Source: Bacillota bacterium (lineage in GTDB: Bacteria > Bacteroidota > Bacteroidia > Bacteroidales > Bacteroidaceae). From it: DNA of 64,000 nt. The translations under genes were made by a program, and so were the position numbers. Location of the stretch: NCBI GenBank assembly GCA_023664625.1, contig JAMPFD010000002.1:261248-325247 (forward strand). Direction: 5' to 3'. This document shows, piece after piece, positions 53,697-62,881 of the stretch; position 1 is the stretch's first letter; every line of letters starts with the position of its first letter. The notes under the pieces were generated by a model. The model had not been told where the DNA came from, did not search any database, and saw only the letters and a list, made by a program, of their open reading frames with translations.

Positions 53697-55754
53697 TTAC
53701 TCTATATCGAAGAACTCTGTATCCGCCCCGCCGTCTTCTTTTTTCTGCTTCTTGGGAAGAGGTTTCAGGTTGCCTTTTTCGTCAAACATGCCGTATGTCG
53801 TACGCAGAACGACAAACTCTGTGCGGCGGTTCAGCTGATTGGCAATCTCCTGCTGTTCCTTAGGGAGATTTTCAATGAATTCCTGCGTAAGCTGATCGTT
53901 CTCTTTCAGCCATGTATATGTCTCTGTAAGTTTCTTGCGTATGGTTTTCGGCTTCTCCTTTCCGTATCCGCGCGGAGTTAGACGGTCTTCTGCAATTCCT
54001 TTGGATTTCAGGTATGAGCAGACGGCTTCGGCACGTTTCTGTGACAGAGTCTTGTTGTAAGCAGCGGAACCGCGGTAGTCGCAGTGGGCTGATAGTTCTA
54101 TGGTGATGTTCGGGTTCTCGTTCAGCAAGTCAGCAAGTTTGTCAAGGGCCTCCGTGGATTCAGATGTGAGTGTAGCCTTGTCAAACTCATAGTTGATATT
54201 GTTGATGAGAGTCGGAATTCCGATGTTCGGCAGTGGAAACTGCAACGTGTACTCCTCTGACTCTTCAGCCTTCTGCACTCTCAGTTCCTCTTTGTGGTTC
54301 AGAAAACCTGGACATGTGGCAAGGAAGATATAGTCAACGTCAGGATTGATCTTCTGCTCGAACGAACCGTCTCCTTTTACACTGAGTTTGAGGTTAGTAC
54401 CATCATTGCCAACCATGTACACAAGAGCTTTTGGCAACTCATAGCCGTCGTTCTCATATACCCATCCTTTTACAGTCTGAATGATTTCCGGATTCTCGAA
54501 AGAATATATCTTGTCCCAGCCATGTCCAAGGTCTGCTCTGTTAGAGGAGAAGAATCCTTTGTTCTGCAATCCCTCAAATGTCATGCCGAAATCGTCACCG
54601 TTGGAGTTCAGCGGGTAGCCGGGATGCTCTATTTTCAGTTTTCCGTTACTGTCCGTCGTGGCATAATAAATATCAAGTCCGCCCATTCCTGGCAGTCCGT
54701 CCGAAGAAAAATAAAAGTCGCCGTTAGGGCGGAAAGTCGGGAACATCTCATTTCCGGGAGTATTGATCTGCGGGCCGAGATTCTCCACACCTCCAAAGCC
54801 GGTCGCCGTTATGCGTGCCCGCCAGATGTCCAGTCCTCCTTGTCCTCCAGGCATGTCGCTTACGAAATAGAGCCAGTTGCCGTCAGGCGATATCGCCGGG
54901 TGTGCGAAACTGGACAATGTATCCTTTGTCAGTTCCGCAACAGTAGCCTTGCCCCATGCCGCATCTGAGCGGTTTGACTTGGCTATCTGTGCATAGCGTG
55001 GGTATTCTCCGTCATTAAGGCATTGGGTTATGTACATTTCCCTGCCGTCCGGTGAGAATGAGCACGTGCCCTCATCGTATTCCGTATTAATGCCGCCGGT
55101 GACTGCTTCGGGACGTGACCATTTCCCTTTGTCGTCTTTCTGTGAGACAAAGATGTCTCCCGCCTTTGTGCCGGTGATGCCGCTCAGTTCGTCTCCTTCC
55201 GCGTCATTACGTGTTGAAGTGAAGTAGAGCAGGTCATGCTGGTCACCGGCAAGCATTGGAGAAAAATCTGCACGGCGTGAATTGAATATGTCCTGTTTCT
55301 TTATGGTGTACCTGGAGCCCTCCTTCTTCCACTGGGGAGCCATCTTTGCCGATGTGAGACCATTCTTTGCCAAGATGTTGTCGGGCATGGAATCAAGAAC
55401 CATCTGTAATTCTGCGGCGGCGTTCTTGTAGTCTCCGATTTTCAGCATCTGTCTGCCGAGGCTCAGGCGGTCGTCAATTGTCGCCGTATTGTATCTTACT
55501 GCATTGCGGTATGCTCCCACGGCTTTCTGTGAGGCATTGATGCGCTCATAGCATCTGGCCGTTTTCAGTGCCAGCATGCCGCGTTTTTCACGTTCTTTTG
55601 CCGGGGTTTTCGAATAAGCTTTCTTGAACTGTTCTCCTGCGTCATAATATTCACCAAGGGCGAGATATGCCTCGCCCTTTTTTATGTTATTGTCTATTCC
55701 GCAGGAGATGAACAGCAACAACGAAAATAAAACAATATAAGGCCTATTCTTCAT
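53697..55754 (-). CDS. OmpA-family lipoprotein, PorE-like
   Basis: A 685-residue outer-membrane lipoprotein: signal peptide with lipobox LLLFISC (Cys18), TPR helices (about 20-140), PD40/WD40-like beta-propeller blades (about 155-420), a carboxypeptidase-regulatory-like domain with VKGWVYENDGYELPKALV, and a C-terminal OmpA peptidoglycan-binding domain with NYEFDKATLTSES and LSAHCDYRG. This domain order is that of PorE, a type IX secretion system component that anchors the machinery to peptidoglycan. The start at 55754 (MKNRPYIV) fits the signal peptide; it overlaps the FHA gene by 11 bp. Several OmpA-type proteins share this build, so the T9SS role is inferred. Confidence 0.85.
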   Translation of the reverse strand: MKNRPYIVLFSLLLFISCGIDNNIKKGEAYLALGEYYDAGEQFKKAYSKTPAKEREKRGMLALKTARCYERINASQKAVGAYRNAVRYNTATIDDRLSLGRQMLKIGDYKNAAAELQMVLDSMPDNILAKNGLTSAKMAPQWKKEGSRYTIKKQDIFNSRRADFSPMLAGDQHDLLYFTSTRNDAEGDELSGITGTKAGDIFVSQKDDKGKWSRPEAVTGGINTEYDEGTCSFSPDGREMYITQCLNDGEYPRYAQIAKSNRSDAAWGKATVAELTKDTLSSFAHPAISPDGNWLYFVSDMPGGQGGLDIWRARITATGFGGVENLGPQINTPGNEMFPTFRPNGDFYFSSDGLPGMGGLDIYYATTDSNGKLKIEHPGYPLNSNGDDFGMTFEGLQNKGFFSSNRADLGHGWDKIYSFENPEIIQTVKGWVYENDGYELPKALVYMVGNDGTNLKLSVKGDGSFEQKINPDVDYIFLATCPGFLNHKEELRVQKAEESEEYTLQFPLPNIGIPTLINNINYEFDKATLTSESTEALDKLADLLNENPNITIELSAHCDYRGSAAYNKTLSQKRAEAVCSYLKSKGIAEDRLTPRGYGKEKPKTIRKKLTETYTWLKENDQLTQEFIENLPKEQQEIANQLNRRTEFVVLRTTYGMFDEKGNLKPLPKKQKKEDGGADTEFFDIE

Positions 55755-56274
55755 TGTCATTAATGTGAAGAATGATGCTTGTGGCACCACATGTGAACAA
55801 TGTCCCATGTTCGATTACGCGCCGTTCTCTGTCACCGAGAATGTCATTGTCAACAAATGTTCCTGTGTTTGACGGACCGTCGCGGAGTATATACTTAAGC
55901 GCGCCTCTTTTGTTGCGTGAGATGTTCAGTATGCAGTGCTGAAGATCCATTGATGGGTCGCTTGTCTCCACAGGGCAATGAATTTCATTTCCTTTTGCAT
56001 ATTTCCCTATGATGTTGTCTCCAAGATGTAACGGCAAGACCTGCTTGTATCCGAAGACATTCTCTATGACATGGATGGAGCCGTACTCCGTCTGTTCTGC
56101 CTCTTCCTCCGGATTGGTTTCACGGCGGGTTCTTTGCAGTTTGGAGACTCCCATGCGGATGGCAAACTGCTTGCCGCATTCCTGACATTGGAAGACAAGC
56201 TGTTGTCCGTCTTCGTATTTTGTCTCATCAAAGATTATGTAATTATCGCATTTAGGGCAACGTACACGCTTCAT
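55744..56274 (-). CDS. Zinc-ribbon FHA-domain protein
   Basis: A 176-residue cytosolic protein. Residues 1-40 form a zinc ribbon with CPKCDNYIIFDE and CQECGKQF (two CxxC pairs). Residues about 70-175 are an FHA domain (GDNIIGKYAKGNEIHCPV, then SDPSMDLQHCILN and GPSNTGTFVDN), which binds phosphothreonine peptides. The conserved Arg of FHA (GR) is replaced by GK. It is upstream of the PorE-like gene with an 11-bp overlap, so the pair is translationally coupled. A role in phosphorylation-linked control of envelope assembly is a guess. Confidence 0.85.
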   Translation of the reverse strand: MKRVRCPKCDNYIIFDETKYEDGQQLVFQCQECGKQFAIRMGVSKLQRTRRETNPEEEAEQTEYGSIHVIENVFGYKQVLPLHLGDNIIGKYAKGNEIHCPVETSDPSMDLQHCILNISRNKRGALKYILRDGPSNTGTFVDNDILGDRERRVIEHGTLFTCGATSIILHINDNEE

Positions 56275-56415
56275 TTTGCAAATATTTTGTTTCGTTTATA
56301 AAAAAGCAGGGGCTTGCCGTGAATTCAGCCAACAGGTAAGCTGTTGCTGTCTGTTTCTGAAATGCGGAAATGTTGTTGGCTATGGCATGAAGTCATTGAC
56401 TGTGGCTGATGAGGA

Positions 56416-57504
56416 CTAAAATCTCATCACCCATCCGTCTGTAAAATATTCCGACTTGTTGCGTAGGTTGCGTAATGAGTCCTGGGCTTCTTTCTCAGAA
56501 GAGAAACGGCCGTAGATGACCTTTGTCCCGTTAGCGCGTGTCACTGCCTCTGCTTTCTCGAATCCTTGTCTTGCCAGCTGACGTACAAAATCTTCCGCAT
56601 TGCTTTTTGTCACTTTGCTTGCAAGGACAATACTGAAGAACCTTTCTTCTGTCTTTTGCTCTGCAACAGGATCTTTTGCCTGCTCGGAGGTTTCGGTGAC
56701 GGCGGTATCTGCCTTTTTTACCGGTTCCGCTTTTTGAAAGATTATGCTCTTCTTCGCTGTGTCAGCAGCACGCATCTGTTTTGGAAGAATGTTGTATAGA
56801 ATGCCGGTGTCCATGTAACTCTCAGAGACGGCCGGCTTGGATGTCTGTCCGACAGGGAGGGAAAAGATGAGCAATACAAGTATTGTCGCAGCTATTGTGC
56901 CGGTATACTTGAGTGTGCTGACGCGGATGGAAATGGTACGCTCGGACGGCTTGCCGTTCTGCTCGTTTTCTTCATGGTCAGGCAAGGCTGTGCTTTGTGC
57001 CGCAGCCAGTTGCGGAGCCGGTTTCGGCTCCTGCCGTGTAATAGATGCAGGCGCACCGAAGTTCTTTCCCGTAGCTGTAGGGGCGGAGAGTGGGGAGATG
57101 TCTATGGAATTGAGACCGTAAAGCTCAGGTGTCAGTATTCCTGCCTCGCAAGGCTCAAATTCGATTTTGCCGCTTTCGTTCAGTGAGAGCACGCCGATGT
57201 CGTTCAGCTCGCATTTTCCTTCGTTACGTATCTTTTGTTGCAATTCGGTCACCTCGTCCTCTATGCGCCGCAATGCCTCAGGATAGCTGATGTCATAGGC
57301 TTCTATATAAGATTGTGCAAGGAGAGAATCGTTGATTTGCAGCTGTGCATTAAAGCCCAACTGTCGTATCGGAGGTAGAAAAGACTGCGTTTCAATGTCA
57401 TATCGTGCACATACATGGTGCGCCATGAAGCCGCCAAGCCCGGGGACAATGACACAGTCGTTGTCCAAAAGAAGTATTTCGATATGTTTGTCTAATCTAA
57501 TCAC
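56416..57504 (-). CDS. HU-like and SPOR-domain membrane protein
   Basis: A 362-residue protein starting MIRLDKHIEILLLDNDCVIVPGLGGFM. The N-terminal 150 residues match the prokaryotic CCDC81/HU-like domains of Bacteroidetes, with the IPGLGGF-type segment. A hydrophobic helix (about residues 205-222, TIAATILVLLIFSLP) anchors it in the inner membrane, and the C-terminal 80 residues form a SPOR domain (ERFFSIVLASKVTKSNAEDF). SPOR domains bind denuded peptidoglycan at the division septum, so a septal role is likely, perhaps linking DNA and the cell wall. It is upstream of the FHA gene by 141 bp on the same strand. Confidence 0.87.
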   Translation of the reverse strand: MIRLDKHIEILLLDNDCVIVPGLGGFMAHHVCARYDIETQSFLPPIRQLGFNAQLQINDSLLAQSYIEAYDISYPEALRRIEDEVTELQQKIRNEGKCELNDIGVLSLNESGKIEFEPCEAGILTPELYGLNSIDISPLSAPTATGKNFGAPASITRQEPKPAPQLAAAQSTALPDHEENEQNGKPSERTISIRVSTLKYTGTIAATILVLLIFSLPVGQTSKPAVSESYMDTGILYNILPKQMRAADTAKKSIIFQKAEPVKKADTAVTETSEQAKDPVAEQKTEERFFSIVLASKVTKSNAEDFVRQLARQGFEKAEAVTRANGTKVIYGRFSSEKEAQDSLRNLRNKSEYFTDGWVMRF

Positions 57505-57730
57505 GATAAAATTTGCGGGAAATGAATTGCGAATGCAAAGTTAATAAAAAATGTTCAATGCGGCAAATAATCGGCAATAGTTTTTGATTTTTTATATCAA
57601 AGAATTCTTTTGCAAGTTTTTAGGATATGGATGAGTTTTCTTATTAAATTTGGCAAAATTAACTAAAAATCAGCAAATAAGAAGCCGTGCCTTGTCGGTT
57701 GGACTGCAATTTTTGTGGATTTTCATGGCA

Positions 57731-57810
57731 AACGGTAACCTTTTGTATGATGAAACGTCATCTTCCGGCTTGTTTCTGGTAACCTTTTGGCGGGTGAATG
57801 GTAACCTTTT
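57731..57810. repeat. Second array of GGTAACC-type units, 22-bp period
   Basis: Cores GTAAC, GTCAT, GTAAC and GTAAC start at 57735, 57757, 57779 and 57801, exactly 22 bp apart. Three of the four units read GGTAACCTTTT. It lies between the HU-SPOR gene and rfbC and repeats the pattern seen at 34613-34691. The rest of 57505-58007 has no supported gene. Confidence 0.75.
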
Positions 57811-57984
57811 ATACCTTATATTATTATATGATGGTTTGCGTAAATCGGCAAGTGGCAGAGAATCAGTCTGTTGGGGAAATGTGCGAAAAACGCGGATTTC
57901 GCTCTTTCCGGATGTCGGCGGGAAAATATTCAATTCTCACAGGGCAAGAAATGCTTGAGTTTTCTGTGAAAATATTCAAAATAG

Positions 57985-58015
57985 TTGCGTACGTAAAATA
58001 AAAAAGGTAACTTTG
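57985..58015 (+). promoter_or_regulatory. rfbC promoter
   Basis: TTG at 57985-57987 and TAACTTTG at 58008-58015, 20 bp apart, 42 bp before the rfbC start. Confidence 0.65.
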
Positions 58016-58057
58016 CAAGACAAATATCTATATGATTAAGAATGTCAAGATTTGATT

Positions 58058-58609
58058 ATGAAGTATATTAAGACAGCAATAGAAGGTGTGTATATTATTC
58101 AGCCAAAGGTGTTTAATGACCAGCGCGGATATTTTTTTGAGTCATTCCGTCAGTCTGATTTTGACGCAAATGTCGGCGGACATACGGAGTTTATCCAGGA
58201 TAATGAGTCGAAGTCAAGCTATGGAGTTCTCCGTGGTCTTCATTATCAGAAAGGGGAATTTTCTCAGGCAAAGCTTGTCCGTGTGATTAAAGGCAGGGTT
58301 CTTGACGTTGCCGTTGACATACGCAAGGGGTCGCCGACATTCGGCAAATATGTCATGGTGGAGCTTAGTGGTGAGAACAAGACACAGTTTTTTATACCGA
58401 GAGGCTTTGCACATGGATTCCTCGTGCTCAGTGACGAGGCTGTCTTTACATATAAGGTTGATAATGTATATGCACCGCAGAGTGAGGCGAGCATACGCTT
58501 TGATGACCCGGATATCAACATAGAATGGCCTGTCGATGCGAAAGATATTCTTACAAGCGAGAAGGATATGAAAGCCAAATGGCTGAAGGATGCTGAGGTC
58601 TTCGTATAA
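58058..58609 (+). CDS. rfbC: dTDP-4-dehydrorhamnose 3,5-epimerase
   Basis: Epimerises dTDP-4-keto-6-deoxyglucose at C3 and C5, the third step to dTDP-L-rhamnose. The 183-residue cupin has the family pattern: GVYIIQPKVFNDQRGYFFES, then GVLRGLHYQ with the catalytic histidine, KGRVLDVAVDIRKGSPTFGKY, and PRGFAHGFLVLSD. The start at 58058 (MKYIKTAIEG) is the conserved one; an ATG two codons upstream is possible. It has its own promoter and lies away from rfbA (42442), so dTDP-rhamnose genes are split over the region. rfbB and rfbD are outside the window. Confidence 0.96.
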   Translation: MKYIKTAIEGVYIIQPKVFNDQRGYFFESFRQSDFDANVGGHTEFIQDNESKSSYGVLRGLHYQKGEFSQAKLVRVIKGRVLDVAVDIRKGSPTFGKYVMVELSGENKTQFFIPRGFAHGFLVLSDEAVFTYKVDNVYAPQSEASIRFDDPDINIEWPVDAKDILTSEKDMKAKWLKDAEVFV

Positions 58610-58722
58610 GGCATATTGGTGACGCATTCTGTGAGCATATACTGTTCTGTCTGTTGACGGAAGAACATTGCGTCTGTAGAATGAAGGGAGAGAATGAGGA
58701 ATGATTAATTGATTTTTCAGTT

Positions 58723-59466
58723 GTGCGTAAGATATTTTTATTTATTGTTTCCGGTTTGCTGTCGGCATCGTGCTATGATGCCTGTAAGGATGGTGCTGTC
58801 ATTCTTGGGGAAGATAAGGATGCCAAGGCTCTTCTGCAAGGTATATGGGCAAGTGGTGACGACGGCGAAGTTACGATGATGGTGAAAGGGGACAGCATTA
58901 TTTATGCGGACTCAATGCTGTCACCCGTGTATTTTGCCATTATCGGCGACACGCTGATGCTGCGTGGAAACAGCGAGGCCCGATATGCCATAACAAGGCA
59001 GACGGAGCATCTTTTTGACTTTGAGAATCATAACGGAGATGCCGTGCACCTATGCAAGTCTGACAATCCGGACGACAGGTGTGTTTTCGATGGAAGGAAG
59101 CCTGTCGTGCTTAATCAGCGCCGGCTGATAAAACGGGATTCCGTAGTTGTCAGTGGTGATGACAGGTATCATGTTTATACTCAGGTCAATCCTTCCACGT
59201 ACAAGGTCGTCAGAACATCGTACAATGATGATGGAATATTGGTGGAGAATGTCTATTACGACAATATCATAAATGTGTGTGTCTACAAAGGTGCGCAACG
59301 CCTTTTCTCGGCTGATGTCCATAAGCGGGATTTTAGCATGTATGTTCCTTCGTCCTATCTTCAGCAGGCTGTGTTGAGTGATATATGTATAGATAAGGCT
59401 ACAAGTGGGGAGTGGAGCTTACTGCTTCAGTCTGTGTGCCGGACTCTCCTACGTCTTATAGAATAA
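58723..59466 (+). CDS. DUF4738-like lipoprotein
   Basis: A 247-residue exported lipoprotein beginning at a GTG (58723) with RKIFLFIVSGLLSASCYD, whose lipobox LSASC marks the lipid-anchored Cys (residue 17 of the start used). The central part carries strands and a late YYDNIINVCVYKG segment that resembles the gene at 35-604. No catalytic motif is recognised. It follows rfbC after 113 bp. A terminator lies at 59555-59592. The function is unknown; the two members in one window suggest a lineage-specific family. Confidence 0.7.
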   Translation: MRKIFLFIVSGLLSASCYDACKDGAVILGEDKDAKALLQGIWASGDDGEVTMMVKGDSIIYADSMLSPVYFAIIGDTLMLRGNSEARYAITRQTEHLFDFENHNGDAVHLCKSDNPDDRCVFDGRKPVVLNQRRLIKRDSVVVSGDDRYHVYTQVNPSTYKVVRTSYNDDGILVENVYYDNIINVCVYKGAQRLFSADVHKRDFSMYVPSSYLQQAVLSDICIDKATSGEWSLLLQSVCRTLLRLIE

Positions 59467-59554
59467 AAATGCTTGTGTCCAAGGATGGCAGGCTGACCAT
59501 GAAGGTGCTGTGAGTTTGTGGAACTTGACTGTTAAGATATTATCATAAGGAAAC

Positions 59555-59592
59555 ACGGGAAAGAGCCTTACGGGGAGCTTTCCTGTTTTTTT
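59555..59592 (+). terminator. Terminator of the DUF4738-like gene
   Basis: ACGGGAAAGAGC pairs imperfectly with GAGCTTTCCTGT around an 8-nt loop, followed by TTTTTT. Confidence 0.65.
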
Positions 59593-59630
59593 GCTACAAA
59601 AAAATATGGAGTATGGGAATGACGGGAAAA

Positions 59631-59868
59631 TAAAAAAGGGCCATACTGTGATTGTGATGAAAACTCCTTGATATAGGTAGAGTGCCTTATACCTTTGTAA
59701 TCCACCGGCTCTTAATACGGCTTGGAACAGGACAGAGGTGAGGTTTGAAGGACAAGTCTCGGCAGTGACCCCGCGATAACCGGCTCCGTTGTGGCCCGCC
59801 ATTGAGTATACGCGTTCTCAGTTTTCTTAATTTATTTGATGAGTTCCCCGATCTAACCAGTATGACCC
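59631..59868 (-). ncRNA. Candidate 6S-like regulatory RNA
   Basis: A minus-strand transcription unit of about 238 nt without an open frame. The promoter is near-perfect (TTTG at 59901-59904, 19 bp, TAATTTTG at 59874-59881). The RNA would start GGGTCATACTG (59868 downwards) and end CAGTATGGCCC followed by a T-run (59632-59637). The two ends pair over 11 bp with one wobble. A closed terminal helix, a long irregular middle and T-run termination fit 6S RNA, and the Bacteroidetes class (6S-Flavo) is my best guess. It lies divergent from aspS. Class identity is not proven. Confidence 0.55.
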
Positions 59869-59873
59869 GAGTG

Positions 59874-59904
59874 CAAAATTACAACATTTTTCCCTTATGG
59901 CAAA
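59874..59904 (-). promoter_or_regulatory. Promoter of the candidate ncRNA
   Basis: TTTG (59901-59904) and TAATTTTG (59874-59881) with a 19-bp spacer on the minus strand, among the best consensus matches in the window. Confidence 0.7.
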
Positions 59905-59920
59905 TAAAAACAACGGAAAT

Positions 59921-59952
59921 TTTGATTATTCCATAAATTTTTCTTAATTTTG
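59921..59952 (+). promoter_or_regulatory. aspS promoter
   Basis: TTTG at 59921-59924 and TAATTTTG at 59945-59952, 20 bp apart, 36 bp before the aspS ATG. Confidence 0.7.
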
Positions 59953-59988
59953 CATTCCGTAAACAAATATACATATTTAATATATAAG

Positions 59989-61746
59989 ATGTACAGAACA
60001 AATACCTGCGGTGAACTCCGCATAGAGAATGTCGGTCAGACTGTGACTCTCGCCGGTTGGGTACAGGGCGTGCATAACCTTGGCGCTTTGATTTTTATTG
60101 ATCTCCGCGACCGTTATGGCATCACGCAGCTTGCATTCAGCGACGATGCTCCTGAAGAACTTCGTCAGAAAGCCGGACGTCTCGGTCGTGAGTATGTCGT
60201 TCAGGCAACAGGTGTCGTAGCTGAGCGATATTCAAAGAATTCAAAAATTGCGACGGGAGACATTGAGATTGTCGTCTCTGAACTGAATATTGTCAGTGAG
60301 AGCCAGACACCTCCGTTCACTATAGAGGATAATACTGATGGTGGCGACGAACTTAGAATGAAGTACCGCTACCTCGATCTGCGCCGTTCCTGTGTGCGCA
60401 GAAATCTTGAGCTGCGCCATCGTATGGCAATCCTTATACGTAACTTTCTTGACTCGCGTGACTTCATTGAGGTGGAGACTCCAATCCTTATCGGTTCTAC
60501 CCCTGAAGGCGCACGTGACTTCGTGGTGCCTTCACGAATGAATCCTGGACAATTCTATGCTCTTCCTCAGTCTCCGCAGACTCTGAAACAGCTGCTTATG
60601 GTGTCGGGTTTTGACCGTTATTTTCAGATAGCGAAATGTTTCCGTGATGAGGATTTGCGTGCAGACCGTCAGCCGGAGTTCACTCAGATAGACTGTGAGA
60701 TGTCTTTTGTTGACCAGGAAGACGTAATCTCTATCTTTGAGGATTTGGCACGTTCGCTTTTCAAAGAGGTAAGAGGGGTGGAGCTTCCGGCTAAGCTGCG
60801 CCAGATGACTTGGAAAGAAGCTATGGAGAAATACGGCTCTGACAAGCCTGACCTGCGTTTCGGAATGGAGTTCAATGAACTCAAGGAAGCATTCCCTGAA
60901 GGACAGTTCGCTGTGTTCGACTCTGCCGGTTATATTGGTGGTATCGTTGCGGAGGGATGTGCAGGATATACACGCAAACAGCTTGACCAGTTGACAGAGT
61001 TCGTAAAGTCACAGCAGGTCGGTGCAAAAGGACTTGTTTATATCAAGATGAATGCAGACGGTACGATAAAGTCTTCCATAGATAAGTTCTATACTTCGGA
61101 GCAGATACAGGCAGTTGCAGACAAGTGTGGTGCAAAGAAGGGAGACCTGATTCTTATCCTTAGCGGAGAGCAGCCAAACAAGACACGTGTGCAACTTTGT
61201 GCTTTGCGTCTTGAAATGGGCAAGCGTCTCGGGCTGATGGATAAGAATAAGTTCGAATGTCTTTGGATTGTTGACTTCCCTCTCTTTGAGTGGAGTGACG
61301 AGGAGCAGCGTCTGATGTCGACACATCATCCGTTTACAATGCCTAATCCTGATGATATACCGTTGCTTGATACTGATCCGGCAAAAGTCCGTGCCAAGGC
61401 GTATGACTTTGTATGCAACGGCGTAGAAGTAGGTGGCGGCTCTTTGCGTATACATGACGGAAAGTTGCAGGCTAAGATGTTTGAGGTTCTCGGATTCACT
61501 CAGGAGAAGGCAATGCAGCAGTTTGGCTTCCTGATTAACGCTTTCAAGTTTGGCGCACCTCCACATGCAGGACTTGCATTTGGCTTTGACCGTTTTGTAA
61601 GTCTTATGGCCGGTCTTGACTCTATACGTGATGTCATAGCATTCCCAAAAAACAATAGCGGACGTGATGTCATGCTTGATGCGCCGGGATTCATAGACCA
61701 GAAGCAACTTGACGAACTGCAGCTCAAATTGGATATTAAGGACTGA
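59989..61746 (+). CDS. aspS: Aspartyl-tRNA synthetase
   Basis: Charges tRNA-Asp (and perhaps tRNA-Asn) with aspartate. The 585-residue class IIb enzyme has an N-terminal OB fold (about residues 1-105), then the class II motif 1 ([10 protein letters not shown]), the bacterial-type GAD insertion domain (about 280-410), and motifs 2 and 3 with [20 protein letters not shown] and [15 protein letters not shown]. The start at 59989 ([10 protein letters not shown]) is conserved; the ATG at 59950 lies inside the promoter region. Its promoter is divergent from that of the candidate 6S-like RNA. Confidence 0.97.
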   Translation: MYRTNTCGELRIENVGQTVTLAGWVQGVHNLGALIFIDLRDRYGITQLAFSDDAPEELRQKAGRLGREYVVQATGVVAERYSKNSKIATGDIEIVVSELNIVSESQTPPFTIEDNTDGGDELRMKYRYLDLRRSCVRRNLELRHRMAILIRNFLDSRDFIEVETPILIGSTPEGARDFVVPSRMNPGQFYALPQSPQTLKQLLMVSGFDRYFQIAKCFRDEDLRADRQPEFTQIDCEMSFVDQEDVISIFEDLARSLFKEVRGVELPAKLRQMTWKEAMEKYGSDKPDLRFGMEFNELKEAFPEGQFAVFDSAGYIGGIVAEGCAGYTRKQLDQLTEFVKSQQVGAKGLVYIKMNADGTIKSSIDKFYTSEQIQAVADKCGAKKGDLILILSGEQPNKTRVQLCALRLEMGKRLGLMDKNKFECLWIVDFPLFEWSDEEQRLMSTHHPFTMPNPDDIPLLDTDPAKVRAKAYDFVCNGVEVGGGSLRIHDGKLQAKMFEVLGFTQEKAMQQFGFLINAFKFGAPPHAGLAFGFDRFVSLMAGLDSIRDVIAFPKNNSGRDVMLDAPGFIDQKQLDELQLKLDIKD

Positions 61747-61847
61747 AATTTTGATATTTAGCACCTCAAAGGCTTTGATGTTTGTCAAAAAAACTGCAAC
61801 TCCGCTGTCAAAATGACGTAAATACCTAAAATATTGTGCGTTTCCAG

Positions 61848-61878
61848 TTGTCTGTATCGGAAATAATTTTTACTTTTG
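61848..61878 (+). promoter_or_regulatory. Promoter of the winged-helix gene
   Basis: TTG at 61848-61850 and TACTTTTG at 61871-61878, 20 bp apart, 46 bp before the start codon. Confidence 0.65.
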
Positions 61879-61924
61879 CATCATAATTTCGAAAGAGACT
61901 TATATTTTCAGGTAAATAAAAATT

Positions 61925-62248
61925 ATGGCAGAAAAGAAAACGGCTGCAGCAACAACAAAGGCTGCGGCAACAACAAAGGCAGTGAAGGCTGCTCCGGTAA
62001 AGAAGGCTTGCACAACAAAGAAAGCTTGCGCAACGAAAGCAACTAAGACTGTGGACATGACAGTAGAGAATATAGGCTTCCGTGCTGGTGATGTTTATCA
62101 GACACTCGCAAGTGAAGCACAGCCTATGACAGTGGCGCAGATAGCCAAGACTGCAAAAATCAGCGAGACAGAAGTGCTTATGGGTGCAGGATGGCTGATG
62201 AAGGAGGGCAAAGTCTCTTCTGAGGCAGATAAGCTCATTCTTGCATAA
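61925..62248 (+). CDS. Winged-helix DNA-binding protein with histone-H1-like N terminus
   Basis: A 107-residue protein in two parts. Residues 1-45 are rich in Lys, Ala and Thr (AATTKAAATTKAVKAAPVKK), like histone-H1-type tails, and should bind DNA non-specifically. Residues about 46-107 fit the winged-helix DUF2582 pattern: VENIGFRAGDVYQTL, then MTVAQIAKTAKISETEVLMG and GWLMKEGKV. The protein may act as a small nucleoid-associated factor. It has its own promoter and a strong terminator, so it is a single-gene unit. Direct-repeat codons in the N terminus could make the tail length vary between strains. Confidence 0.85.
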   Translation: MAEKKTAAATTKAAATTKAVKAAPVKKACTTKKACATKATKTVDMTVENIGFRAGDVYQTLASEAQPMTVAQIAKTAKISETEVLMGAGWLMKEGKVSSEADKLILA

Positions 62249-62305
62249 TCAAAGGAATGACTCATATTGTGGACACGCTTTTGTGCTGTCTCACAACTTA
62301 ATATC

Positions 62306-62350
62306 AAAGGAGTTCTACCGGTCCGTTTTAGACAGGCAGAACTCCTTTTT
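62306..62350 (+). terminator. Terminator of the winged-helix gene
   Basis: Perfect 11-bp arms (62306-62316 and 62338-62348) with a 21-nt loop, then TTTTT. Confidence 0.8.
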
Positions 62351-62432
62351 GGTCTTTAATTGAACGGGAAAAGGCATCTTGGTTGACTGCTCTTCCTGTT
62401 TGTATTAACAAAATAGTATATTCACATATCAT

Positions 62433-62780
62433 TTGGCAGATTACAGTAAGGACATAACAGATTTGTTGCTGAGGGTTCCGGAGGGCTTGCCTTTAAGGAA
62501 GATTGTAAGGCATGTGTACAATGCCCACAATACTTTTTTTGAGACAATTCCTATTGAGGATGTCAGTCGTGATGTTGCTTCTTATTTGCAAAGACGGAGC
62601 AAAACTCCTGAATCTCCTATAGAGCGGGCCGGTCCGCGTGGAGTTTACCGTCTGAATCCTTATTCCTGTGAGTCCAGGCAGCTGATGCTTCAGTTTAAGG
62701 AACAGGAAGAAACAGAAAATGAGGAAAAGCCGTTTGATACAGTTGATGCTTCGCTTAACCTGTTTGAGGATTTCTTCTGA
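62433..62780 (+). CDS. Conserved small Bacteroidetes protein
   Basis: A 115-residue cytosolic protein of unknown function. The start is a TTG at 62433 (ADYSKDITDLLLRVPEGLPLRK); no ATG is near. The N-terminal half looks like a small helical DNA-binding fold with a LRKIVRHVYNAHNTFF segment, and RGPRGVYRLNP-like spacing (AGPRGVYRLNPYS) recalls a wing. The C terminus is acidic. No family is recognised, so the role is open. The gene is 102 bp upstream of the guanylyltransferase gene on the same strand and may share its transcript. Confidence 0.65.
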   Translation: MADYSKDITDLLLRVPEGLPLRKIVRHVYNAHNTFFETIPIEDVSRDVASYLQRRSKTPESPIERAGPRGVYRLNPYSCESRQLMLQFKEQEETENEEKPFDTVDASLNLFEDFF

Positions 62781-62881
62781 CAGAGGAACAGCATATTTAT
62801 CTTTAAAGAATAGCTTGGCACTACTGGTATGAAAGTGAATATTTTAATTTATATAGTGATAATTTTAACCCCTAAGATATT

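Noticed and set aside
59449-59802. A 117-codon minus-strand frame within the candidate ncRNA region
   Set aside because: It overlaps the 3' end of the DUF4738-like gene and runs through the RNA's terminator; base pairing of the RNA ends explains the sequence better.
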